Origin: CAZPWQ01 sp964590495
GTDB lineage: Bacteria > Bacteroidota > Rhodothermia > Balneolales > Balneolaceae
Length of the DNA: 23,944 bases
Direction of reading: 5' to 3'
NCBI GenBank assembly: GCA_964590495.1
Contig: CAZPWQ010000051.1
Coordinates: 1 to 23,944 of the forward strand
Positions 17,848 to 23,944 of the stretch are shown piece by piece. A program made the position numbers and the translations under genes. Under the pieces are notes generated by a model. That model was not told the origin of the DNA. It did no database searches and saw only the letters and a list, made by a program, of their open reading frames with translations. Numbering within the stretch: position 1 is the first letter of the stretch; each line of letters opens with the position of its first letter.

Positions 17848-18042
17848 CGAACCTCTGGTTCGGTATGCCAGGAGGTGCCACCTCTGGTGGCCGGATACTT
17901 ATTTTGCCCACATTACGGAGTCGGCTGGAAATGTTTTCAGCAATGCATAGATCATCAGCCTTTCGTGACCGGAGGTCACGGCTTTTACGTTGCGCACCAG
18001 AGGTACGGAACGAGGGGGTAGCTGTGAGGGAGCTCCGCTCCC
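17848..18042. repeat. Series of mini-hairpins with 3-nt loops
   Basis: There are four perfect short palindromes: CGAACC-TCT-GGTTCG (17848-17862), GCCACC-TCT-GGTGGC (17877-17891), CGTGACC-GGA-GGTCACG (17964-17980) and GGGAGC-TCC-GCTCCC (18028-18042). A weaker one lies at about 17993-18005 (GCACC-AGA-GGTAC). The first three and the weak one keep ACC-NNN-GGT at the centre, while the outer stem bases differ. No open reading frame in the region looks like a protein. The surrounding 1.28 kb between tetR and pyrB holds only this and other repeats. Confidence 0.65.
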
Positions 18043-18091
18043 GAACCTGCCTTTTTATAATTGGAAGCCCTGATTTTTCCCTCACCCCAAA

Positions 18092-18136
18092 CCCCTCTCC
18101 CGGACGTTCGACCGTACGGTCTCACTGGGAGAGGGG
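18092..18136. repeat. CCCCTCTCCC hairpin with nested palindrome
   Basis: CCCCTCTCCC (18092-18101) pairs perfectly with GGGAGAGGGG (18127-18136). Inside the loop is a second palindrome, GACCGTACGGTC (18110-18121). It is followed by CTTTTTT, so on the plus strand it looks like a terminator, although no plus-strand gene lies upstream. The CTCACCCCAAACCCCT flank resembles the element at 136-230. Confidence 0.65.
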
Positions 18137-18161
18137 CTTTTTTCCCGTTTATCCTCCCCGT

Positions 18162-18796
18162 TGTCATTCTGAGCCAGAGCCGGCGGTTTTACCGGCCCGC
18201 CGCCGAAGAATCTCATGGGGTGGGGCGGGAGCTTTTGTCTGGGCTGGTTGCCATGAAAGGGAGATCCTTCGACTAATAGGTTGAGTGCCCCAGTTTACAT
18301 TATTGTGTCTCAGGATGACAGGTTATGGTGCAAGTGTCTGTGTGGTAAGCGTCCCGGATGTAAGTGAGCAGGGCTTTATTTAAAATCTTTCTCCCCCCGT
18401 TGTCATTCTGAGCCAGGGCCGGTGGTTTTCCGTCCCGCCGCCGAATAATCTCGTTGGTTGGGGCGGGAGCTTTTGTCTGGGCTGGTTGCCATGGAAGGGA
18501 GATCCTTCGACTAATAGGTTGGGTGCCCCAGTTTACATTATTGTGTCTCAGGATGACAGGTTATGGTGCAAGTGTCTGTGTGGTAAGCGTCCCGGATGTA
18601 AGTGAGCAGGGCTTTATTTAAAATCTTTCTCCCCCCGTTGTCATTCTGAGCCAGGGCCGGTGGTTTTCCGTCCCGCCGCCGAATAATCTCGTTGGTTGGG
18701 GCGGGAGCTTTTGTCTGGGCTGGTTGCCATGGAAGGGAGATCCTTCGACTAATAGGTTGGGTGCCCCAGTTTACATTATTGTGTCTCAGGATGACA
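18162..18796 (+). repeat. Main structured repeat, three tandem copies (locus 2)
   Basis: Cores at 18162-18320, 18401-18558 and 18639-18796, spaced 239 and 238 bp apart and joined by a linker of about 80 bp (GTGTCTGTGTGGTAAGCG ... GGGCTTTATTTAAAATC). The second and third cores look identical across their whole length. The first differs in the left hairpin (GAGCCGG / CCGGCCC) and has GAAGAATCTC where the others have GAATAATCTC. The two internal linkers are identical. This points to a recent tandem duplication. Confidence 0.92.
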
Positions 18797-18859
18797 GGGT
18801 GCCGGTGCTTGTGGTGAGCGCCCTAGAATAAAATAAGTAGATAGGGGATAGGGCATTAT

Positions 18860-18915
18860 TTAAATCCGTATCCACAAACGCCACGCGCCCTGCGCTATGC
18901 GCTATGCCCATACCG
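18860..18915 (+). repeat. GC-rich end module after the tandem array
   Basis: After the last unit the linker changes to TTTAAATCCGTATCC followed by CACGCGCCCTGCGCTATGCG and CTATGCCCATACCG. The same module ends locus 4 at 23145-23202 with only a few differences. It lies about 40 bp from the pyrB stop codon. Confidence 0.75.
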
Positions 18916-18955
18916 CCGACTGCCACTACCTACCGCCTGCCGAATTAACACCAGG

Positions 18956-19930
18956 TCAGATTCTCGTGCCGCCACTTAGCAGGTAAAGGATCGCCATGCG
19001 GACAGCCACGCCGTTGGTCACCTGGCTTAGAATTATCGACCGGTCGCTGTCGGCAACTTCGCTTTCCATCTCAACACCGCGGTTGACGGGTCCGGGATGC
19101 ATAATTGTGAAATCAGGATATTTTTCAAGGTGTTTCATCTTTATGCCGAACGTCTCGTGATACTCCCGGATGCTGGGGAACAGTTCCGTTCCTTTATCCT
19201 GCCGTTCAAGCTGTATGCGAAGAGCCATGGCGATATCACACCAGGCGAGAGTCTCGTCCAGGTTATGTGAGACACCGGCTCCGAGCTCATCAACATAAGC
19301 AGGCATCAGGGTTTTAGGTCCACACACAGTAACGTTGGCTCCCAGCTTGTGCAGGCCAAGGATATTCGACCGTACCACCCGGCTGTGATCGATATCGCCG
19401 ATAATGGCGATGTTCTTGCCGCTCAAATCCGGGTATATCTGCTGCATGGTGAACATATCAAGCAAAGCCTGGGTGGGATGTTCATGCGCTCCGTCACCGG
19501 CATTGATAATAGCTGCGTCAACACAGCGGGTCAGAAAGTGGGGGACGCCCGGACTTTCGTGCCGCACGACCACCATGTCAATTTTCATCGAGCTGATGTT
19601 GCGGATAGTATCCTTAAGTGTTTCTCCTTTCTTGATGCTCGATCCGCCCGTTGAAAAATTAACGACATCCGCCCCCATTCTTTTTTGTGCCAGTTCAAAC
19701 GACAGCCGTGTGCGTGTGCTGCTTTCATAGAAGAGGTTGACAATAGTCTTGTCGCGCAATGTAGGTACCTTGGGTACCGGCCGGTCCAGGATCTCCCGGA
19801 AATAGGTCGCCTGATCGAGTACATATCGTATATCTTCACTTGAATAATCAGCAAGTCCGAGCAGGTGTTTATGAGGGAAATCATAATAGGACCGGTTCGG
19901 TTGTTTTTCCATCGGATTATTTATCTTCAT
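18956..19930 (-). CDS. pyrB: Aspartate carbamoyltransferase, catalytic subunit
   Basis: 324 residues. The carbamoyl-phosphate motif STRTR is at 71-75 within NLFYESSTRTRLSFELAQ, the second signature HPTQALLD is near 161-168, and the aspartate-domain motif is MHPGPVNRGVE. The enzyme makes N-carbamoyl-L-aspartate, the committed step of pyrimidine synthesis. No regulatory pyrI is adjacent. Two starts are possible: ATG 19930 overlaps the end of pyrR by 14 bp, while ATG 19912 (Met7) leaves 4 bp. Either way it is coupled to pyrR. The downstream region is entirely repeats, so the operon probably ends here. Confidence 0.95.
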   Translation of the reverse strand: MKINNPMEKQPNRSYYDFPHKHLLGLADYSSEDIRYVLDQATYFREILDRPVPKVPTLRDKTIVNLFYESSTRTRLSFELAQKRMGADVVNFSTGGSSIKKGETLKDTIRNISSMKIDMVVVRHESPGVPHFLTRCVDAAIINAGDGAHEHPTQALLDMFTMQQIYPDLSGKNIAIIGDIDHSRVVRSNILGLHKLGANVTVCGPKTLMPAYVDELGAGVSHNLDETLAWCDIAMALRIQLERQDKGTELFPSIREYHETFGIKMKHLEKYPDFTIMHPGPVNRGVEMESEVADSDRSIILSQVTNGVAVRMAILYLLSGGTRI

Positions 19931-20444
19931 CGTTTTCTATGATATAAACGGCATCTTCACCATCAAGCTCATTCACTTTAACCCGGACCTCTTCGTTGGT
20001 ATGGGTAGGGAGTTTTATTCCTATATAGTCAGCGGCTACCGGCAGTTCCCGATGACCCCGGTCTACCATACAGCAAAACTTTATAGAACGGGGGCGGCCG
20101 TAAGCCATCAGGGCATCCATTGCCGAGCGTACTGTACGGCCGGTATACAGCACGTCATCAATAAGTACTACATCGCGTTCATACAGATCAAAAGGGATTT
20201 CTGTTACCTTAACATCCGGCATTTTTAGTTTTGTTCGAAAATCATCGCGATAAAAGGTAACATCAAGTATCCCGAGGTCGGGGTCAAAATCAAAATCCCG
20301 TATTATGATCTGCCGGATACGCTTGCTCATATACACACCCCGCGTCTGCATACCGATCAGGGCAAGCCTGGAGGGGTCATCGTGAGGCTCTAAAAACTGA
20401 TGGGCAAATCGCAGGTAGGTGCGATCCAGATCCCCGGCCGACAT
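19917..20444 (-). CDS. pyrR: PyrR: pyrimidine operon regulator / uracil phosphoribosyltransferase
   Basis: 175 residues from ATG 20444 (MSAGDLDRTYLRFAHQF), which is the normal family length of about 175-180. The open frame continues upstream to 20639, but that extra stretch of 65 residues has no resemblance to PyrR and is probably untranslated leader. The PRPP-binding loop VVLIDDVLYTGRTVRSAMDA is at about 93-112, and MQTRG is at 32-36. In Bacillus PyrR binds pyr mRNA and promotes termination when UMP is high, and it also has weak UPRTase activity. Here no clear anti-terminator/terminator pair was seen in 20445-20665, so RNA-based control is unproven. Confidence 0.9.
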   Translation of the reverse strand: MSAGDLDRTYLRFAHQFLEPHDDPSRLALIGMQTRGVYMSKRIRQIIIRDFDFDPDLGILDVTFYRDDFRTKLKMPDVKVTEIPFDLYERDVVLIDDVLYTGRTVRSAMDALMAYGRPRSIKFCCMVDRGHRELPVAADYIGIKLPTHTNEEVRVKVNELDGEDAVYIIENDEDK

Positions 20445-20665
20445 AATTTTGGCTTTCTTCAAACGAAACCTCGTTCGGTGTTTTTGATGGATGAATTTAT
20501 GGAATGATGCAAAGTAACTCAATTTAAAAACTTTTTTAAGCTGAATTGGATTTTTTATTACATATCGCATATTTCGTACTTTCCAACCCGCCATATTAAC
20601 CAACAAAGCCCGGCGGAATATTATATATCCTGTGAACATAAAAACCTTCTGAAACCAGCTTAGAC

Positions 20666-21238
20666 ATGCATAAAGCCTTTTTTCTCGACAGGGACGGTAC
20701 GATCAACATCGACTATAACTTTGTACACAAGCCTGGGGAGTGGACGTGGTGTACCGGCGCCATAGATGCCCTGCGGTGGATGAATGAGCAGAATTTTAAA
20801 ATTATCGTTGTCACCAATCAGTCTGGTATTGCGCGCGGCAGGTACAGCGAAGAGGATGTGCATGTGCTGCACGAATGGGTGGATGCGGAATTAAAAAAAG
20901 ATGGTCTGTCGATAGATGGCTGGTATTATGCAGCACATCATCCCGAACATGATTTGGCGGAGCGTTTCCCGGTTCGCGACCGAAAGCCTGATACCGGTAT
21001 GTTCGAAAGAGCCGCTTCGGAACATGATATTGACTTCCACCAGTCGTATATGGCGGGAGATAAAATCACCGATCTTAAACCTGCTGTGGATCTTGGGATC
21101 ACGCCGTTCTTTATCCGTTCGCGTCATGAACCGAAGCAGGATAAAGAGTGGCTGCGGCGGCATTCTGTTCCGATGTTCGATACTCTGTATGATGCTGTTG
21201 AATTCCAGAAGGAGAGCGGCGTTGAGGGTAAAAGCTGA
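20666..21238 (+). CDS. HAD-family phosphatase, GmhB/HisB-N-like, lacking zinc cysteines
   Basis: 190 residues of the HAD IIIA type. Motif I is FLDRDGTIN with Asp8 and Asp10, motif II is VVTNQSGIARG with Thr50, motif III has Lys107 in RKPDTGMF, and motif IV is AGDKITDLKPA with Asp132 and Asp136. This matches D-glycero-D-manno-heptose 1,7-bisphosphate 7-phosphatase (GmhB), a step in LPS heptose synthesis. In GmhB a zinc site is formed by CxH and CxC. Here those stretches read YYAAHHPE (87-94) and FPVRDRKP (101-108), so all three cysteines are absent. The substrate may therefore differ. It is divergent from pyrR, and no other LPS gene is in the window. Confidence 0.82.
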   Translation: MHKAFFLDRDGTINIDYNFVHKPGEWTWCTGAIDALRWMNEQNFKIIVVTNQSGIARGRYSEEDVHVLHEWVDAELKKDGLSIDGWYYAAHHPEHDLAERFPVRDRKPDTGMFERAASEHDIDFHQSYMAGDKITDLKPAVDLGITPFFIRSRHEPKQDKEWLRRHSVPMFDTLYDAVEFQKESGVEGKS

Positions 21239-21261
21239 TTTTTGGAAAATCCTCCCCTTAT

Positions 21262-21315
21262 TGTTATTCTGAGCCAGGGACGGTGGTTTTCCGTCCCGCC
21301 GCCGAAGAATCTCGT
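21262..21315 (+). repeat. Main structured repeat, left half cut by the sequence gap (locus 3)
   Basis: The left outer arm (TGTTATTCTGAG), the hairpin GGGACGG / CCGTCCC and GAAGAATCTC are present, then the sequence becomes N. It lies 23 bp after the stop codon of the HAD phosphatase gene. Confidence 0.85.
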
Positions 21316-21415
21316 NNNNNNNNNNNNNNNNNNNNNNNNNNNNNNNNNNNNNNNNNNNNNNNNNNNNNNNNNNNNNNNNNNNNNNNNNNNNNNNNNNNNN
21401 NNNNNNNNNNNNNNN
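21316..21415. other. Run of 100 Ns (assembly gap)
   Basis: Exactly 100 unknown bases, a conventional filler length for a gap of unknown size. It interrupts the tandem repeat array and does not touch a gene. Confidence 0.98.
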
Positions 21416-21467
21416 ACGCCCTGGAATAAGTGGGTAGGGCTTTATTTAAAATCCTTCATCCCCTTGT

Positions 21468-21755
21468 TGTCATTCTGAGCCAGGGACGGTGGTTTTCCGT
21501 CCCGCCGCCGAAGAATCTCGTGGGTGGGGCAGGGAGTCCTTGTTGGGACTGGTTGCCCTAAAAGGTAGATCCTTCGACTGAATAATCAGTAGCCCTGGTT
21601 TACACGACGGTGTCTCAGGATGACAGGTGGGGGTGTAGGTGTCTGTGGTAAACGCCCTGGAATAAGTGGGTAGGGCTTTATTTAAAATCCTTCATCCCCT
21701 TGTTGTCATTCTGAGCCAGGGACGGTGGTTTTCCGTCCCGCCGCCGAAGAATCTC
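21468..21755 (+). repeat. Main structured repeat, one full copy plus a left half (locus 3)
   Basis: Full copy at 21468-21625, linker, then a left half at 21704-21755. The period is 236 bp. Both carry the fully paired hairpin GGGACGG / CCGTCCC. The stretch from the linker through the left half (21416-21520 and 21652-21756) appears identical in the two copies. The array sits between the convergent HAD phosphatase and M28 peptidase genes. Confidence 0.9.
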
Positions 21756-21803
21756 GCTGGTGGGATGAGCAGTTGTTGATTTACTGATTTCAAGTTGTTG
21801 AGG

Positions 21804-22667
21804 CTATGAACCAGCAAGAGCCCTGACAGCAGCAAGAACTCCTGTAACGACCTGCGCCATTCGCTGATAGTCAAGGGTTTCCGGCAGATCATAAGCAGAA
21901 TGGTAGTTAGGGTTGCGATAAAAGGCTGTATCGGTAATCATAGCTGCCCGGTATCCGGCTTTCCAATAATTGAGGTGATCGGAAAAAGCGACTCCCGGCA
22001 GCAGTTTTGGTGCATTAATCGATTCGACCGGCAGCGGAGATGCACTTCTCATGGCTTCTCGTATCGTACGGACAAGAGAACGTTGAAAAAGATTACCCGC
22101 AACAGCAATAAAATTTCCTTTCGAGGGATAAAAAGGGCGCAGTAAAAACAGCGGATAGCTTTGACTACCAGGTTCATCACTGAAATAACCGATCATTTCA
22201 AGAGCCATCATCGCTTTCACATTAATACCCTGCTCCCTAAGCGAAAAGGCGTGGACGTAGCTGCCCATCTTCTTCGTATAAAAATAAGGAGGTTCCTCCA
22301 GGGGATAGAAGACCAGTTCGATACTCATGAATAACTTCTCATCCGCCAATAACCGCCCCAGCTCAAGAAGGCCTGCAACCCCGCTGGCGTTGTCATCCGC
22401 TCCGGGAAAAGGTCCCGCCACATCGTAATGGGCACCGATAACGATACGCTTCGTTGTCTTAGGACCGAAATAAGCCCGCACATTTCGCACTGTCATAGTT
22501 TCGACGGAAAAGGGCTGATCTTCGACCTTCCCGGCATAAGATTCTAAACTATCGTGGATCCAGGATGCAACCCGGTCCAGGTTTTCCGGATGACCTGCAT
22601 CACGGGGGGCAAAGTCCAGAGAAAGTTTTTTCACATACTTTTCAAGATTTTCGGGAGACGCTTTCAT
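21804..22667 (-). CDS. M28-family zinc aminopeptidase-like protein
   Basis: 287 residues. The co-catalytic zinc site is visible in family order: His80 (GAHYD), Asp91 (GADDNASG), Glu124/Glu125 (PLEEPPYF, catalytic plus metal), Glu157 (ALEMIG) and His256 (NPNYHSAYDLPETLD). These are the landmarks of M28 peptidases, which remove N-terminal amino acids or, in some branches, act as glutaminyl cyclases. No signal peptide is seen from the ATG at 22667, unusual for a family often secreted in Bacteroidota, so a cytoplasmic location is most likely. It stands alone between two repeat loci. Confidence 0.88.
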   Translation of the reverse strand: MKASPENLEKYVKKLSLDFAPRDAGHPENLDRVASWIHDSLESYAGKVEDQPFSVETMTVRNVRAYFGPKTTKRIVIGAHYDVAGPFPGADDNASGVAGLLELGRLLADEKLFMSIELVFYPLEEPPYFYTKKMGSYVHAFSLREQGINVKAMMALEMIGYFSDEPGSQSYPLFLLRPFYPSKGNFIAVAGNLFQRSLVRTIREAMRSASPLPVESINAPKLLPGVAFSDHLNYWKAGYRAAMITDTAFYRNPNYHSAYDLPETLDYQRMAQVVTGVLAAVRALAGS

Positions 22668-22822
22668 ATATGCAGAGGTTTATAAGGATGCATTGAGTGG
22701 TTAAAAATAAATCTTAAATCTGATTGTTGACAGTTTTAGTTAAACGGTTTGGAAAAGTCCCCTGCCTGCCCCGCTGGTTTGTATTGCGGGGAGAGGGCTT
22801 TATTTAATACTCATCTCCCCGT

Positions 22823-23009
22823 TGTCATTCTGAGCCAGGGCCGGTGGTTTTCTGGCCCGCCGCCGAAGAATCTAGTGGGTGGGGCAAGGGCCATTATTGG
22901 GTCTGGTTGCCATAAAAGGGAGATCCTTCGACGATATTTCGTACGGGAGAATGGCCACTATCAGGAGCATTTGTTGCTTCCTGTTTTGTTTTGGCGTCTC
23001 AGGATGACA
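22823..23009 (+). repeat. Main structured repeat, full copy (locus 4)
   Basis: 187 bp, the longest copy. It has the outer arms TGTCATTCTGAG / CTCAGGATGACA and a hairpin GGGCCGG / CTGGCCC. The inner left arm is altered to GAAGAATCTAG, while the inner right arm GAGATCCTTCGAC is kept. The extra length is between the inner and outer right arms. It lies between the divergent M28 and TolB-like genes; this 661-bp region otherwise holds only a small hairpin (CCCCGC 22769-22774 / GCGGGG 22786-22791), the hairpin at 23051-23089 and the end module. Confidence 0.85.
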
Positions 23010-23050
23010 GGAAGGGGGAATAGTTGTGGTTAAGAAGATTGCAGGCTTTC

Positions 23051-23089
23051 TACTTGTATCCCGGTTTGCCAACCCGGGGTACATTTGTA
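23051..23089. repeat. Imperfect hairpin in the locus-4 linker
   Basis: TACTTGTATCCCGGTT faces AACCCGGGGTACATTTGTA across TGCC. The arms pair with two small bulges. It appears to be an extra element inserted in the linker, since other linkers lack it. Confidence 0.5.
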
Positions 23090-23144
23090 GGTAGTGGTGC
23101 CGGTGTCTGTGTGGTGAGCACTCTTGGAGTAAATGAGTAGGGCT

Positions 23145-23202
23145 TTAATTAAGTCCGTATCCCCACGCCACGCGCCCTGCGCTTTGCGCTATGCCCATAC
23201 CG
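23145..23202 (+). repeat. GC-rich end module (second copy)
   Basis: TTTAATTAAGTCCGTATCC followed by CACGCGCCCTGCGCTTTGCG and CTATGCCCATACCG, nearly the same as 18860-18915. It again marks the right end of a repeat locus, about 125 bp before the next gene. Confidence 0.75.
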
Positions 23203-23328
23203 TCCACCGCCGCCAGCCTACTGCCTACTTGGTTGCCGCTCCATCTGAACTGTTTCTACACATAAAGATGTTATACAAATACATCTTTTTTGGGATTATC
23301 CGGATATTGCGTCTTAAATGCCGATTCC

Positions 23329-23944
23329 ATGAAACATTTACTTATACCAATACCCATATTGTTTGTACTGATGTCAGGATTGGTTGAGACGGTCAATGCT
23401 CAACCGGAAGATACCGATACGCCTTCTCATATACAGCCCTACTGGTCACCAAACGGAAAACATATCGCCTTCGCTTCCTCCGTTCACGGCGACTATGATA
23501 TTTTTGTAGTTTCGCTGATCGATTATAAGGTGCGCAATGTCAGCCGCCATCCCGCCAACGATTATTACCCGGCGTGGTCGCCGAATGGAGATTACATCGC
23601 CTTTTTTTCGGAACGGGAAAGTGACCGCAATTATGATATGAGCTTTGAGAGTGACAGTGCTTCACAGCTTCCGATTAATTCTGCCAGAGATGGAGACCTA
23701 CCGTCGTGGTCGCCCAATAATCGTGATATTGTTTTTCATTCGAATAAAGACGGCGACTTTGAAATTTATAAACGCAATCATTTTAACCGGCGGGAGGTCA
23801 AGCTGACTTCCGATGATGCCAACAATGTATATCCCTTTTTCTCACCGGATGGAGATAAAATATTATACCTTTCGGAAAAGGACGGAAGTACGGAAATTTA
23901 TACCATGGATAAGAATGGTGATAACCAGCAGCGTCTCACCTATA
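23329..23944 (+). CDS. Secreted TolB-like beta-propeller protein (partial, runs off right edge)
   Basis: At least 205 residues from ATG 23329, open to the window end. A signal peptide (MKHLLIPIPILFVLMSG...) probably cleaves after VNA24. At least four PD40/WD40-like blades follow, each with a YWSPNG- or FSPDG-type turn: HIQPYWSPNGKHIAFAS, DYYPAWSPNGDYIAFFS, GDLPSWSPNNRDIVFHS and VYPFFSPDGDKILYLS. Such proteins are periplasmic or secreted, and related to TolB or to the N-terminal propeller of S9 peptidases. The second blade lacks the usual IYVM strand (NYDMSFESDS), so it may be degenerate. Which subfamily it belongs to depends on the missing C-terminus. Confidence 0.88.
   Translation, partial: MKHLLIPIPILFVLMSGLVETVNAQPEDTDTPSHIQPYWSPNGKHIAFASSVHGDYDIFVVSLIDYKVRNVSRHPANDYYPAWSPNGDYIAFFSERESDRNYDMSFESDSASQLPINSARDGDLPSWSPNNRDIVFHSNKDGDFEIYKRNHFNRREVKLTSDDANNVYPFFSPDGDKILYLSEKDGSTEIYTMDKNGDNQQRLTY

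Noticed and set aside
17844..18284. Open reading frames across the repeat regions (also 4296-4538, 18061-18276, 22749-23033)
   Set aside because: They run through palindromic repeats, have low-complexity Arg/Ser/Pro-rich translations such as VILSQ-RWFSRP, and recur wherever the repeat does. They follow the repeat sequence and are not genes.
18162..18796. Regular repeats as a CRISPR array
   Set aside because: The period is about 238 bp, nearly the whole unit is repeated, there are no unique spacers, and no cas gene is present.
21242..21478. Open frame crossing the N gap
   Set aside because: It exists only because unknown bases cannot form a stop codon; the known parts are repeat sequence.
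23133..23387. 84-residue open frame overlapping the start of the TolB-like gene
   Set aside because: It is in a different frame from the PD40 protein, starts in the GC-rich end module and has no recognisable features.
1..23944. tRNA, rRNA, transposase or integrase genes
   Set aside because: I looked for TTCGAATCC-type T-arms and for transposase-like proteins on both strands and found none that held up.

Overview
The window looks like a chromosomal stretch of a Bacteroidota/Balneolota-type (FCB group) bacterium, most likely from a draft or metagenome assembly, since there is a run of exactly 100 Ns. The evidence for the lineage is a DUF4293 membrane protein, a TonB-dependent receptor with an N-terminal carboxypeptidase-D-like domain, near absence of Shine-Dalgarno sequences, and a few promoter-like sites of the TTTG / TAnnTTTG kind. 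The exact genus cannot be read from the sequence.

Layout. (1) 318-1235 encodes an alpha/beta hydrolase; it is followed by a possible small RNA ending in a good terminator. (2) 1589-4117 is a compact three-gene partner-switching operon (STAS antagonist, HATPase kinase, GAF-GAF-PP2C phosphatase) with no sigma factor beside it. (3) 4544-6079 (minus) is an MltF-like lytic transglycosylase lipoprotein, and 6342-8765 (minus) is a haem/haemoglobin-type TonB receptor. (4) 9162-10061 (EamA transporter) and 10208-10615 (DUF4293) follow on the minus strand. (5) 17677 down to 10788 (minus) is a complete tripartite efflux operon: tetR, tolC-like, adaptor lipoprotein, RND pump. Two matching candidate operators lie upstream of tetR and across the tetR stop codon. 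(6) 20444-18956 (minus) is pyrR-pyrB, divergent from a GmhB-like HAD phosphatase (20666-21238) that lacks the family's zinc cysteines. (7) 22667-21804 (minus) is an M28 peptidase. (8) 23329 to the right edge is the start of a secreted TolB-like beta-propeller protein.

The most unusual material is between genes. Several intergenic regions carry structured repeats. The main family is a roughly 145-190-bp element with outer arms GTCATTCTGAG / CTCAGGATGACA, inner arms GAAGAATCTC / GAGATCCTTC, and a small hairpin whose stem changes sequence from copy to copy while mostly keeping its pairing. It occurs at four loci, always in the same orientation. Two of these loci are tandem arrays with a 236-239-bp period, and the N gap falls inside one of them. 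Other structured elements are a series of mini-hairpins with 3-nt loops (17848-18042), an inverted pair of 27-bp palindromes (10691-10757), and two CCCCT-rich hairpins (136-230, 18092-18136). No transposase, integrase, CRISPR array, tRNA or rRNA was seen.
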